64,000 nucleotides of DNA from Alkalicoccobacillus murimartini (GTDB lineage Bacteria > Bacillota > Bacilli > Bacillales > Bacillaceae_D). Shown piece after piece: positions 1 to 7,665 of the stretch. How positions within the stretch are numbered: the stretch's first letter is position 1; each line of letters opens with the position of its first letter. Both the position numbers and the translations under genes were made by a program. The DNA lies in assembly GCF_030813245.1 (NCBI RefSeq), contig NZ_JAUSUA010000001.1, positions 372,001 to 436,000 of the forward strand, given 5' to 3'. The notes under the pieces were generated by a model that saw nothing but the letters and a program-made list of their open reading frames with translations, was not told where the DNA came from and searched no databases.

Positions 1-63
1 TTATTAGCGGAGAAAGAATTTCCACATCGAATACGAAGAATGAAGAAAGAGGGGAAGAAAAAG

Positions 64-372
64 TTGGCTATAGTAGATGTTACAATTATTCCAGTTGGAA
101 CGGAAGGCCCAAGCGTAAGTGATTATGTAGCGAGTATTCAAGAGGTTCTTCAATCTTATGAAGGAAAAATTACGTTTCAACTTACTCCAATGAGTACACT
201 GATCGAAGGGGAACTACCAGTTTTATTTGAAGTGATTCAAGCGATCCACGAAGTACCATTTAAAAATGGAATCAAACGAGTTGCAACAAACATACGAATT
301 GATGATCGACGTGATAAACAGCAGACAATGGAAAGCAAGGTTGCTTCTGTTCAAAGTAAATTAGTACAGTAA
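64..372 (+). CDS. yqgV: MTH1187/YqgV-family thiamine-binding protein
   Basis: A short cytoplasmic protein of about 102 residues in the MTH1187/YqgV family (old DUF77), whose members have a ferredoxin-like fold and are thought to bind thiamine or related small ligands. The family signature is an N-terminal strand with IIPVGTEG, then SVSDYV, and near the end a strand containing TNIRIDDRRD. An ATG at 40 is in frame, but GAGGGG at 49-54 sits nine bases before a TTG at 64, and starting there gives the usual family N-terminus (AIVDVTIIPVG). I therefore chose the TTG. The frame is open upstream to the window edge. The physiological role is not settled for the family; assignment to the family is firm. 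Confidence 0.8.
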   Translation: MAIVDVTIIPVGTEGPSVSDYVASIQEVLQSYEGKITFQLTPMSTLIEGELPVLFEVIQAIHEVPFKNGIKRVATNIRIDDRRDKQQTMESKVASVQSKLVQ

Positions 373-430
373 TTGTTTGTAAGAGTAGTCATGAAAAAGA
401 GAATCTGAGAAATAACTAGTTACTTATTAT

Positions 431-480
431 AAAACCAGAGTCATTATGCTCTTAAAAACAGTATAATGATTCGGGTTTTT
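431..480 (+). terminator. Rho-independent terminator after the thiamine-binding gene
   Basis: An imperfect inverted repeat has arms AAAACC...TCATTAT and ATAATGA...GGGTTTTT. The run of T at the end suits termination of the gene ending at 372. The same hairpin layout is found inside the repeat at 9455-9652, so it may belong to the repeat itself. Confidence 0.7.
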
Positions 481-585
481 GTCCGATCATAACAAGAGAG
501 TAGGGCTACCGCTCTGGACAGTCACTCCGCACCCGCGGGCTGGCTGGTGAGGCTCCTTGTGCTGAAAGTGGAGATTAGGTGTGCT
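481..585 (-). repeat. Degenerate copy of a dispersed intergenic repeat
   Basis: In reverse orientation this stretch aligns by eye with the better-preserved element at 9455-9652. Shared blocks are ATCATA..AAGAGAGTAG, GACCGCT..GGACA and GGCTGGTGAG followed by TTGTGCT. In both places the block abuts a terminator-like hairpin. This copy is diverged and seems to lack the far end. It carries no credible gene. Confidence 0.55.
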
Positions 586-703
586 TTATGTTCTTAATCA
601 TTTGTAGTCAATCGGCCGCCTACCACTAAAAAAGCGGATGAAAATGGAGGACCGACACCCTGAGCCCTTTTTTGTTGGCACTGCATTTGATTTTATTTAT
701 ACA

Positions 704-749
704 AAAGGCCGAAAAATGATGTGTCTTACGACGTCATTTTTCGGCCTTT
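704..749. terminator. Strong bidirectional terminator
   Basis: A near-perfect inverted repeat (AAAGGCCGAAAAATGA and TCATTTTTCGGCCTTT) has A-rich and T-rich flanks on both sides. It lies downstream of the minus-strand yjcHGF genes and would end that operon. Confidence 0.8.
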
Positions 750-787
750 ATTGTGATAAAAGGGGATATGTCCCAAACTATTTTTAG

Positions 788-1225
788 TTAACCAATCGAT
801 TTCTCCATCGTGATGTGAGGCATTCCTGCATCCATAAACTCGTTGGAGCAAGCTGTATAGCCGAGTCGTTCGTAAAAGCCAGCTGCTTGAGTTTGAGCAT
901 TCAGCTTTGCCAGCTGGAAACCCTGCTTAGAAATTTCAACTTCAATGGCTTTCATCAATGCAGAACCTGCGCCTGTTCCTCTTGAATTGCGCAGTGTACA
1001 TACACGTTCAATCTTTGCATAAGTATCTAGAAGCCGAATGCGTGCTGCACCCGTTGGTTTTTGATTATGATAAAGCACAAAGTGGATGGCATGCTCGTCT
1101 TCGTGATCACGTTCGAGTTCTATCGAGACCTTTTGCTCCTCGACAAATACTTGAGTTCTAACTGAGAACGCATCCTCTAATTCTTGATGGGTTGAAGCAG
1201 TAATAATAGTCTGCGTGTGAGTCAT
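788..1225 (-). CDS. yjcF: GNAT-family N-acetyltransferase, YjcF-like
   Basis: A 145-residue single-domain GNAT acetyltransferase that would move an acetyl group from acetyl-CoA to an unknown amine. The acetyl-CoA loop is seen as RNSRGTGAGSALMKA (about residues 79-93) and the C-terminal GNAT strand as AAGFYERLGY. An early FVEEQ segment is typical of the YjcF/ElaA group. It is the last gene of a three-gene minus-strand unit, seven bases after the 2H phosphoesterase gene; the same order (yjcH-yjcG-yjcF) occurs in B. subtilis. AGGAG lies upstream of the chosen ATG, though spacing is long at about 12. Substrate unknown. Confidence 0.82.
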   Translation of the reverse strand: MTHTQTIITASTHQELEDAFSVRTQVFVEEQKVSIELERDHEDEHAIHFVLYHNQKPTGAARIRLLDTYAKIERVCTLRNSRGTGAGSALMKAIEVEISKQGFQLAKLNAQTQAAGFYERLGYTACSNEFMDAGMPHITMEKSIG

Positions 1226-1232
1226 GGTGCAG

Positions 1233-1745
1233 TTACTCTCCTTTTAATTCGAAGGTCCGAACAATAACCCATTTCTCATCATCTTTTTTCTCAATAAGGT
1301 GAAATTCAGAAATCACTTCATTGTGTGAGAAGCCTCTCATTTTTAGCTGACCCATCAGATCATCATTTTCTGCTTTGGGCAAATCCTGAGCAATCGTGAT
1401 ATGGGGCACAAATGTATGAGTCATCTCAGAAGAAAATGGAGCAGTATGAAGTCGCTCGTGTAATGAAGTGAGGGTTTCGTGCTCACGTATCTTCAAAAAA
1501 ATCTTATGATATAAAGGGATAAAAGAATCTGCTTTATACACTTCAATCACAACTTTTGGTTGTGTGTTTGCTAATTCTTCAAGAGATTGAAGAAAGCTTG
1601 CTAACGCCTCTTCGTCTAATTCAAAAGAGTCCGTCAGCGTAATATGCGGAGGAATGGATGCATAATGTGAATCAAACCTTTTTCTATACGAATTCGCCTC
1701 ATCTTGAAGTTCATTAGATGGAAAAAGAGCAATACCATAAGTCAT
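1233..1745 (-). CDS. yjcG: 2H phosphoesterase / 2'-5' RNA ligase-like protein YjcG
   Basis: A 170-residue protein of the 2H (LigT-like) phosphoesterase superfamily. Both catalytic H-x-T/S-x motifs can be seen: PHITLTDSF near residue 33 and VPHITIAQDL near residue 113. Members act on 2',3'-cyclic or 2'-5' phosphodiester bonds; the substrate of YjcG is not established. Length matches the family. It sits 24 bases after yjcH and seven before yjcF, so the three genes are very likely cotranscribed. Confidence 0.85.
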   Translation of the reverse strand: MTYGIALFPSNELQDEANSYRKRFDSHYASIPPHITLTDSFELDEEALASFLQSLEELANTQPKVVIEVYKADSFIPLYHKIFLKIREHETLTSLHERLHTAPFSSEMTHTFVPHITIAQDLPKAENDDLMGQLKMRGFSHNEVISEFHLIEKKDDEKWVIVRTFELKGE

Positions 1746-1769
1746 AGTTGTTCCTCCTCATTTGTCATG

Positions 1770-2501
1770 TTAAAAAGGCAGTAATGTTTTTAATCCTGTA
1801 GGCAAATCTTTCTGCCAATAGGTCCATGTGTGGTTCCCTTCGAATATCCTAAAGCTATAAGTAAACGATGAAGATTCTATTAGCTCTGATAATTCTTGAT
1901 TCGGTGTTAGAAAATCAGCTTCTTGCCCGTTTGTCATCTTCACGGTTGTTTCCTCTGACCCAATCACATGGTAAATCGAAAGAGAGTGCTTCTGGTTATG
2001 TTCTCGGACAGCAGATAAGACGTGCTCATCAACATAGGGGGAATGCATCATAACTTGGCCGAACAGTGTTGGGTATTCCAGTGCGGTTAATAGAGAAATG
2101 GTTCCTGCAAGTGAATCCCCTGCTAGTGTCCGTGCCGATGGTAGCTGGTGAGTCGGAAAGTGCTCATCCAAGTACGGAAGCAATTCGAAAGCGAGGAATC
2201 GTCTGTAAGCTTCTGAACGTTCTCCTTCCGGATGATAGCGTTCTCTTCTTTCTGAGACACTCGGATAAGGGACACCTATAATGATGGTTTCACGAACTTC
2301 ATACTCTGTTATTAGAGCTTCCATTTGTCTGGGTATTCTACCTAACTGAAAAAAATCCTTACCATCCTGACATATTAACAAGTCATAGGAAGAGAGAGGA
2401 GTGAAGTTAGGAGGAAGATAGACCAAAAGTGGAACTTCATCATTTAGATAGTTACTTTGAATCACAAGATCCTGTAATGTTCCTTGGAGTGTTGTGCTCA
2501 T
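1770..2501 (-). CDS. yjcH: Putative esterase of the Fes/YjcH type
   Basis: A 243-residue alpha/beta hydrolase of the enterochelin-esterase-like group. LLICQDGKDFF starts the fold, TIIGVPYPSVSERRERY follows, and the nucleophile elbow is GDSLAG (serine near residue 129). A late EGNHTWTYW segment supplies the likely catalytic histidine. No signal peptide is seen, so it should be cytoplasmic. It is the first gene of the yjcHGF unit. The natural ester is unknown; an iron-siderophore role should not be assumed from the family name. Confidence 0.82.
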   Translation of the reverse strand: MSTTLQGTLQDLVIQSNYLNDEVPLLVYLPPNFTPLSSYDLLICQDGKDFFQLGRIPRQMEALITEYEVRETIIIGVPYPSVSERRERYHPEGERSEAYRRFLAFELLPYLDEHFPTHQLPSARTLAGDSLAGTISLLTALEYPTLFGQVMMHSPYVDEHVLSAVREHNQKHSLSIYHVIGSEETTVKMTNGQEADFLTPNQELSELIESSSFTYSFRIFEGNHTWTYWQKDLPTGLKTLLPF

Positions 2502-2639
2502 GATGAAATCACCTTTCTTCTAGAGGCATACAGCCTAATCATATAGTTATAGCGTACGTAAGCCTAGTTTATCATATATTGTTCAAAAAGCGATATTTAT
2601 GCCTATATGGTAGAATAGAAAATAAGGGAGGCGGTTACA

Positions 2640-3191
2640 ATGTTAGAAAGAGTTCCGTGTGAAACTGTTGAGATGGCTGCCAGAAAGAAGCTTATAGATC
2701 GTGGAGTCACAATTGAAGCCATTGCTGAGATTGTGTATGATCTTCAAAAGCCGTACGCAGCAAATCTTGATCTGGCTTCTTGTATAGAAAGTACAGACGC
2801 AGTGTTAAATAAACGTGAAATACAACATGCGATTCTAGTAGGTGTTGAATTAGATGAATTAGCGGAAAAAGGACTGTTAAGCGAGCCTTTATTAAGCATG
2901 GTTAAACAAGATGAGGGTTTGTTTGGTGTAGATGAAACGATTGCACTTGGATCTGTGTTTGGCTTTGGAAGTATAGCTGTCACAACATTTGGATACCTTG
3001 ATAAACAAAAGGTTGGCATTATAGATGAGCTAGACAATAAGAAGCACCAAGTTCATACGTTTCTTGATGATTTAGTGGCCAGCATCGCAGCGAGTGCATC
3101 TGCAAGACTGGCACATCGAATTCGCGATCTCGAGGAGAACAGACGAGTAGTTGATATTCAGAAAAGAGAAGAAGAAGATTTAATTGGGTAA
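2640..3191 (+). CDS. yutG: Phosphatidylglycerophosphatase A-like protein
   Basis: A 183-residue protein of the PgpA family, close to B. subtilis YutG. PgpA enzymes remove phosphate from phosphatidylglycerophosphate to give phosphatidylglycerol. Typical features are the N-terminal RGVTIEAIAEIVYDLQ block, LDEL segments and the end block FLDDLVASIAASASARLAHR. It lacks the obvious membrane helices of the proteobacterial enzyme, as do other YutG-type proteins, so the catalytic role here is inferred. AAGGGAGG precedes the ATG. It appears to be a single-gene unit. Confidence 0.78.
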   Translation: MLERVPCETVEMAARKKLIDRGVTIEAIAEIVYDLQKPYAANLDLASCIESTDAVLNKREIQHAILVGVELDELAEKGLLSEPLLSMVKQDEGLFGVDETIALGSVFGFGSIAVTTFGYLDKQKVGIIDELDNKKHQVHTFLDDLVASIAASASARLAHRIRDLEENRRVVDIQKREEEDLIG

Positions 3192-3262
3192 CCATTTTCT
3201 TTGTGATTAAAATGAAAATTTGATTTAATTGTGGGTAAGATAAGGAAGAAAGGTATGGGAAG

Positions 3263-3451
3263 ATGAAATCACAGCTGACAAGGTGGATCTATTATAAGCA
3301 GGTTTTTTATTCTAAGTTTCAAGCAGGTTGCTTGAAGGCGAAGCTAGAAGATAATTGGGACAACGGGTATGAAGTTGGTCCTCTGGTAGAGATAAAAAAG
3401 CTTAAATCAAACCGTTATGTCGTTAGATACACCTATGATGAAAAGTTTTAA
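3263..3451 (+). CDS. Small basic hypothetical protein
   Basis: A possible 62-residue basic protein not recognised from any family. GGAAGAAAGG lies about ten bases before the ATG. The middle contains GYEVGPLVEIKKLKSNRYVV, which looks like a small beta-rich fold. It lies 71 bases downstream of the PgpA-like gene and ends 11 bases before the convergent XRE regulator. It could be real or a chance frame; the ribosome binding site favours real. Confidence 0.5.
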   Translation: MKSQLTRWIYYKQVFYSKFQAGCLKAKLEDNWDNGYEVGPLVEIKKLKSNRYVVRYTYDEKF

Positions 3452-3462
3452 TTCTTTATAGG

Positions 3463-3783
3463 TTATCCTTGTCTGTATTTTCTGAATACGAGTAAGCTTT
3501 CTTTTAGATATTCCATTTCGTCCATACTAACAATTAATGTTTGATCGCTTGGTGCTTTAACAACTGCTGGAGGGGGTAGTTGAATATCGTTTGTTCGTCC
3601 AAGTAAATAATCAAGAGATACATTAAATGTATCTGCAAAAAGATATAAGGTATCCATATCTGGCTTTCGTGTTCCATTCTCATAGCCTGAAATGGTGGAG
3701 GCAGCCAAATTCATTCGTTCTCCTAATTGTTTCATTGTTAAGCGGTACTTTAATCTTTGTTCGCGCAGGCGAGAGGCAAACAT
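3463..3783 (-). CDS. XRE-family transcriptional regulator
   Basis: A helix-turn-helix regulator of about 106 residues. The N-terminal domain has MKQLGERMNLAASTISGYEN, a classic XRE recognition region, followed by PDMDTLYLFADTFNVSLDYLL. The C-terminal 40 residues are unassigned. A Met seven codons upstream is in frame, but AGGAG eight bases before the ATG at 3783 favours the shorter form. It is transcribed away from a second XRE gene at 3950. The TTTGC-N5-GCAAA palindrome inside its own promoter suggests autoregulation. Confidence 0.82.
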   Translation of the reverse strand: MFASRLREQRLKYRLTMKQLGERMNLAASTISGYENGTRKPDMDTLYLFADTFNVSLDYLLGRTNDIQLPPPAVVKAPSDQTLIVSMDEMEYLKESLLVFRKYRQG

Positions 3784-3818
3784 GAATGCATCTCCTCGTT
3801 TCATTGTCTTATAGATAC

Positions 3819-3846
3819 ATTATACTTTGCGTTGTGCAAAGTGCAA
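3819..3846 (-). promoter_or_regulatory. Sigma-A promoter with embedded operator for the minus-strand XRE gene
   Basis: On the minus strand, TTGCAC (3846-3841), a 16-base spacer and a perfect TATAAT (3824-3819) form a promoter. The spacer holds an inverted repeat TTTGC-N5-GCAAA at 3826-3840. A dimeric regulator bound there would block polymerase. The likely ligand is one of the two flanking XRE proteins. Confidence 0.7.
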
Positions 3847-3874
3847 ATATTTTACGTGTTATACTCGTATTGAA

Positions 3875-3902
3875 TTGACGATTACGCAAAATGCATTATA
3901 AT
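3875..3902 (+). promoter_or_regulatory. Sigma-A promoter for the plus-strand XRE gene
   Basis: TTGACG, a 16-base spacer and a perfect TATAAT are present. The spacer contains ACGCAAAATGCAT, which carries a GCAAA half-site resembling the operator in the divergent promoter 35 bases away. One protein may therefore control both. Confidence 0.72.
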
Positions 3903-3949
3903 ACATTGAAGGAACGTTTCGATGATTATCAGGAGCAGGATGTGAACAT

Positions 3950-4198
3950 GTGATGAGCTTGGTTAAAAAGGCGCGGCAAGAGCTTGGGTATAGTTTGGAA
4001 TTGGCCGCAAGAAAAATTGGTATTTCTGCCGGATATCTTTCTCAAATTGAGTCTGGAAAGCGACAAATCAGTTCCGAACGAGCGCTCCTCATCGCCAACG
4101 TCTACAATGTGAGCCTAGAAGAAATTTTTACAGCAACTAGATACGGAAGAAAAGAGACAGAAACTACGATAGATACACAAAAAACAGGCGGTGACTAA
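3950..4198 (+). CDS. Small XRE-family regulator
   Basis: An 82-residue protein that is almost only a helix-turn-helix domain. LELAARKIGISAGYLSQIES and RQISSERALLIANVYNVSLEEIF match the XRE fold. The GTG at 3950 is followed at once by an in-frame ATG at 3953; AGGA at 3937-3940 gives better spacing to the GTG. It has no ligand-binding or oligomerisation domain beyond the HTH, so it may work with the neighbouring divergent XRE protein. A terminator follows the stop. Confidence 0.8.
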   Translation: MMSLVKKARQELGYSLELAARKIGISAGYLSQIESGKRQISSERALLIANVYNVSLEEIFTATRYGRKETETTIDTQKTGGD

Positions 4199-4216
4199 TC
4201 ACGCCTGTTTTTTTTG
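4178..4216. terminator. Terminator between the XRE gene and fumC
   Basis: AAAACAGGCG and CGCCTGTTTT arms are separated by about ten bases, with A and T runs on either side. It overlaps the end of the XRE gene and would serve both it and the convergent fumC. Confidence 0.85.
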
Positions 4217-4225
4217 TGTGTTAAA

Positions 4226-5614
4226 TTATTTTGGGTGGATCATCTCTTCAGGACGTACAGCAGCATCAAATTCTTCCTCAGTTAAAAGACCTGATTGAAT
4301 GGCCGCTTCTTTTAGTGTGGTACGTTCAGCATGAGCTGTTTTCGCAATTTTTGCCGCATTTTCGTACCCAATATGCGGGTTAAGTGCAGTTACGAGCATT
4401 AATGAATCATTTAAATACTGAGTCATTTTCTCTTCATCTGGTTCTAGTCCTACTAGACATTTATCATTAAAGCTTTGTAGGCCGTCCGTTAACAATCTTA
4501 AAGACTGTAACACGTTAAAAATAATGACTGGCTTAAATACGTTTAGCTGGAAGTGTCCTTGACTTGCGGCAAAGCCAACAGATGCATCATTACCAAAGAT
4601 TTGCGTAGCAACCATTGTTAAGGCTTCGCTTTGAGTAGGATTCACTTTTCCTGGCATAATTGAACTACCGGGCTCATTAGCTGGGATAATCACTTCACCA
4701 ATTCCACAACGAGGGCCACTTGCTAATAAACGAATGTCATTTGCGATTTTAAAAGCATCGGCAGCTAACGCTTTTAATGCACTGTGCAAATGAACAAGTT
4801 CATCATGGCTTGTTAAAGCATGGAAATGATTTTGAGCTGCTTTGAAAGTAGCTCCAGTCTGTTTAGAAATCTGAGCTGAAACTTGTTCAGAAAACTCAGG
4901 TGGTGCATTTAATCCAGTTCCAACAGCAGTTCCTCCAATAGCAAGCTCTCTAACATGGTCGGTACTTTGTTGAATCATCAATTTACATTTCTCTAACATT
5001 CTTCTCCAACCGCTAATTTCCTGACCAAAAGTCAATGGTGTGGCGTCTTGAAGGTGAGTACGTCCGATCTTGATCACTTGTTCAAATGCTTTTTCTTTTT
5101 CAGCTAGTGTGGCTGTAAAAGTATTCACAGCTGGAAGTAAGTGATTCTCTACATATAACACAGTCGCTACATGCATAGCTGTTGGGAATGTATCATTTGA
5201 ACTTTGAGAACGGTTTACATCATCATTCGGATGAACCTTAACCCCATCATGTCCATTTTCATTCAGCCATTGGTTTGCTATGTAGGCGATAACCTCATTT
5301 ACATTCATATTCGATTGAGTTCCGCTTCCTGTTTGCCAAACAACAAGAGGGAAGTGGTCGTCATGCTGTCCATCAAGAATTTGATCGGCAGCGACTGTAA
5401 TCGCATCAACTTTCTCTTTTTCTAATCCTTTTAATGAGCCGTTAACAATAGCGGCGGCTTTTTTTAGATGAACAAACGCATACACTACTTCTAATGGAAT
5501 TTTCTCCTGACCAATTTTAAAGTTCTCTAAACTACGTTGCGTTTGAGCACCCCAAAATCGATCTGCTGGAACTTGAATTTCACCAATTGTGTCTTTTTCT
5601 GTCCGTGTTTGCAC
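4226..5614 (-). CDS. fumC: Fumarate hydratase, class II
   Basis: A 462-residue iron-free fumarase (called citG in B. subtilis) that interconverts fumarate and L-malate in the citric acid cycle. The full-length family pattern is present: [13 protein letters not shown], an S/T-rich [11 protein letters not shown] region with active-site residues, [11 protein letters not shown], and the superfamily signature [11 protein letters not shown] about two-thirds along. Length equals that of known class II enzymes. It stands alone between two terminators and reads toward the XRE pair. Aspartase is an alternative in this superfamily, but the sequence is typical of fumarase. Confidence 0.95.
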   Translation of the reverse strand: MQTRTEKDTIGEIQVPADRFWGAQTQRSLENFKIGQEKIPLEVVYAFVHLKKAAAIVNGSLKGLEKEKVDAITVAADQILDGQHDDHFPLVVWQTGSGTQSNMNVNEVIAYIANQWLNENGHDGVKVHPNDDVNRSQSSNDTFPTAMHVATVLYVENHLLPAVNTFTATLAEKEKAFEQVIKIGRTHLQDATPLTFGQEISGWRRMLEKCKLMIQQSTDHVRELAIGGTAVGTGLNAPPEFSEQVSAQISKQTGATFKAAQNHFHALTSHDELVHLHSALKALAADAFKIANDIRLLASGPRCGIGEVIIPANEPGSSIMPGKVNPTQSEALTMVATQIFGNDASVGFAASQGHFQLNVFKPVIIFNVLQSLRLLTDGLQSFNDKCLVGLEPDEEKMTQYLNDSLMLVTALNPHIGYENAAKIAKTAHAERTTLKEAAIQSGLLTEEEFDAAVRPEEMIHPK

Positions 5615-5745
5615 AATGCGTCACCCTTTTTTCAAGTATTTATAACACTATAATCATAACAGAAAGATGATTTCACTTAAATGAAAACGTTATACTATCT
5701 CATAGTTCGTACCATTTATAGGATTCCGTCTGTACAAAGAGCAAA

Positions 5746-5796
5746 AATTAAAAAGCCACCTCTGCCATTTTACTGGCATAAGGTAGCTTAATTTTT
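5746..5796 (-). terminator. Terminator of the msrAB operon
   Basis: An inverted repeat with arms AAGC(C)..ACCTCTGCCA and TGGCATAAGGTAGCTT, followed on the minus strand by an A/T-rich run, lies at the end of msrB. Confidence 0.7.
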
Positions 5797-6235
5797 ATTC
5801 ATCAAAGAGCTTTGTATACAGAGTATATCCTTCTTTTTCTAAATCTTGTTTGGGTACAAAACGTAGTGCTGCTGAATTAATACAATATCTCAATCCATTT
5901 GCCCCAGGTCCGTCATTAAACACGTGACCAAGGTGAGAGTCAGCTTCCTTGCTTCTTACTTCAGTGCGTACCATGAAATGACTACGGTCTTCTTTTTCGA
6001 GTACTTCTTCTTCTACGATCGGTTTTGTGAAGCTCGGCCAACCACACCCTGCATCATATTTGTCCGTTGAACTAAATAATGGTTTGCCTGAGATGATATC
6101 CACATAGATGCCATCTTCTTCATGATCGTGGTATTCATTTCTAAAAGGCTGTTCTGTCCCATTGTTTTGTGTAACTTCATATTGAATAGGGCTAAGCTTG
6201 GCTTTTAATTCTTCTTTAGATGGTTTTTGTGACAT
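5795..6235 (-). CDS. msrB: Peptide-methionine (R)-S-oxide reductase
   Basis: A 146-residue MsrB that repairs the R form of methionine sulfoxide in proteins with thioredoxin-supplied electrons. Motifs are GCGWPSF and the catalytic-cysteine strand [11 protein letters not shown] near residue 118. The four zinc-binding cysteines of many MsrB proteins are absent, so this is a zinc-free form, as in other bacilli. Its start overlaps the msrA stop by one base (TAATG), pointing to translational coupling. Confidence 0.95.
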   Translation of the reverse strand: MSQKPSKEELKAKLSPIQYEVTQNNGTEQPFRNEYHDHEEDGIYVDIISGKPLFSSTDKYDAGCGWPSFTKPIVEEEVLEKEDRSHFMVRTEVRSKEADSHLGHVFNDGPGANGLRYCINSAALRFVPKQDLEKEGYTLYTKLFDE

Positions 6236-6771
6236 TATGATTCCTCCCAGTGCGATTGAATAAAGGCTTCACGCCCAGATCCTTTTCGATACATCTTATA
6301 ACGAAGTGGATTTTTTTGATAATATTGCTGGTGATACTCTTCAGCTGAATAAAATGTGGAAGCAGGTAAGATGTCTGTAACGATTGGTTTTGAAAATCTT
6401 CCGCTAGCTTCTAGTTGCTGACGAGAATCGAGGGCAGCTTGTTTTTGATCTTCAGAGTGAACAAAAATCGCCGTTTTATATGAATGTCCTCGATCAAAAA
6501 ATTGACCTCCAGCATCCGTTGGGTCTATTTGTTGCCAGAAGACTTCAAGCAGACGCTCATAAGAAAATTCTTCGGGATTAAATGTAATCTGTACAGCCTC
6601 AAAGTGACCAGTTGATTCACTGCATACTTCTTCGTAGGTAGGGTTCTCTGTATGTCCTCCCGTATAGCCTGATACGACTGATTCAATTCCTTGATAGGAA
6701 TCAAAAGGTTTAACCATACACCAGAAACAACCACCAGCAAAAGTTGCTTTTTGAAAAGTTGACTCTGTCAA
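6235..6771 (-). CDS. msrA: Peptide-methionine (S)-S-oxide reductase
   Basis: A 178-residue MsrA that reduces the S form of methionine sulfoxide. [12 protein letters not shown] near the N-terminus carries the catalytic cysteine, with a second one three residues on. [15 protein letters not shown] and the [16 protein letters not shown] region are family hallmarks. No cysteine is seen in the C-terminal tail, so resolution should use the CFWC pair. It is the first gene of an oxidative-damage repair pair with msrB. Confidence 0.95.
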   Translation of the reverse strand: MTESTFQKATFAGGCFWCMVKPFDSYQGIESVVSGYTGGHTENPTYEEVCSESTGHFEAVQITFNPEEFSYERLLEVFWQQIDPTDAGGQFFDRGHSYKTAIFVHSEDQKQAALDSRQQLEASGRFSKPIVTDILPASTFYSAEEYHQQYYQKNPLRYKMYRKGSGREAFIQSHWEES

Positions 6772-6872
6772 ATTAAATCATTCCCTTCATACGTCTTCCA
6801 ATGCTTTTCTGAGATTTTACTATAACATAGTGTACCTTTAATCTTCGAAGAATACGCCTATAACATGCAAAT

Positions 6873-6896
6873 GCCCTTCCTATATATAGGAAGGGC
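6873..6896. terminator. Perfect 24-bp palindrome, possible weak terminator
   Basis: GCCCTTCCTATATATAGGAAGGGC is a perfect palindrome lying just past the YvrJ stop codon. Neither flank has a good T run, so it may be a processing or stabilising hairpin rather than a full terminator. Confidence 0.5.
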
Positions 6897-6904
6897 GAGT
6901 GTAT

Positions 6905-7066
6905 TTAAGCAGAAGGTGACTGATTTAGTTTGGCTGGCAGCGTTTCTACAGCTTCAGTAACCTTATCTAGCTTCCGTTCAAGACGGTTCAGCAGGTAAAG
7001 AGTTACCATGACCGGAAAACCATATTCACTTAGTAAAGGCACCCACAACTCAACACTACTCATCAT
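6905..7066 (-). CDS. YvrJ-family small membrane protein
   Basis: A 53-residue protein found by reading the minus strand by eye. It begins MMSSVELWVPLLSEYGFP, continues with one hydrophobic helix (VMVTLYLLNRLERKLDKV) and ends in a polar tail. The pattern of G-F-P, a short helix and LxRLExKL is that of the YvrJ family (PF12841), whose function is unknown. The start overlaps the stop of the DUF2922 gene by one base (TAATG), so it belongs to the DUF1659-DUF2922-YvrJ operon. Confidence 0.75.
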   Translation of the reverse strand: MMSSVELWVPLLSEYGFPVMVTLYLLNRLERKLDKVTEAVETLPAKLNQSPSA

Positions 7067-7287
7067 TAAGTTCCAACTGGGATGGCTGTAACTTGGTGAT
7101 CAACAAGGCGAGCTCCTTTAATTGCCGCCAAAGTTCCACCTGATGAAATAAACACATTCTCACTTAAAATGGATTCCATAACGGTTTGAACCAGTTCTGC
7201 ATCTACAGGTTCAATTGGATTGTCAAGAGAAATAGTTACTTGATTACCTTGCTGGTTCTCAAATAATAAATCAATTTTTTTACTCAT
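7066..7287 (-). CDS. DUF2922 family protein
   Basis: A 73-residue protein with the DUF2922 pattern: a hydrophilic start, VTISLDNPIEPVDAELV, VMESILSENVFISSGG and a GARLVDHQVT end. The family is small, found in Bacillaceae and relatives, and has no assigned function. It sits between a DUF1659 gene and a YvrJ gene, an order that recurs in bacilli. Confidence 0.78.
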   Translation of the reverse strand: MSKKIDLLFENQQGNQVTISLDNPIEPVDAELVQTVMESILSENVFISSGGTLAAIKGARLVDHQVTAIPVGT

Positions 7288-7322
7288 AATGAATCCTCCT
7301 TTTTTATCAATAAGTTAGCTGA

Positions 7323-7529
7323 TTAATCGATTTGATACGTGTTCTGACGAGAGATGCTGAAAACTTGGTGCTGTTGAAGACTTATAAGTCCCTCAGCTAC
7401 TGTTGTTAGAGAGAGATCACTGGCATCTCCGGCAATGTTTTGAAATGATTTTGATGAAATTAAATCTTTGCCATTCTCATCTTGACCTACATGAAATTGC
7501 AAGACTAATCGAGTGCGTTGGTTGTTCAC
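7323..7529 (-). CDS. DUF1659 family protein
   Basis: A 68-residue protein of the DUF1659 family. LVLQFHVGQDENGKDLISSK and the DASDLSLTTVAEGLISLQQ stretch fit the family. It is the promoter-proximal member of the three-gene small-protein operon. A purine-rich AGGAGGTG lies upstream of its start on the minus strand. Function unknown. Confidence 0.78.
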   Translation of the reverse strand: MNNQRTRLVLQFHVGQDENGKDLISSKSFQNIAGDASDLSLTTVAEGLISLQQHQVFSISRQNTYQID

Positions 7530-7665
7530 ATTATCACCTCCTATACTTTATAAATCGAAAGTGATTTGAAAAGAGGGGAGATAAAATTATAATTTCTGTT
7601 TTAATCACACAAAATTAAGGGTAAGGAGAAGAGATGTTTTGATGAAAAGGAGATGAATAGTACAT

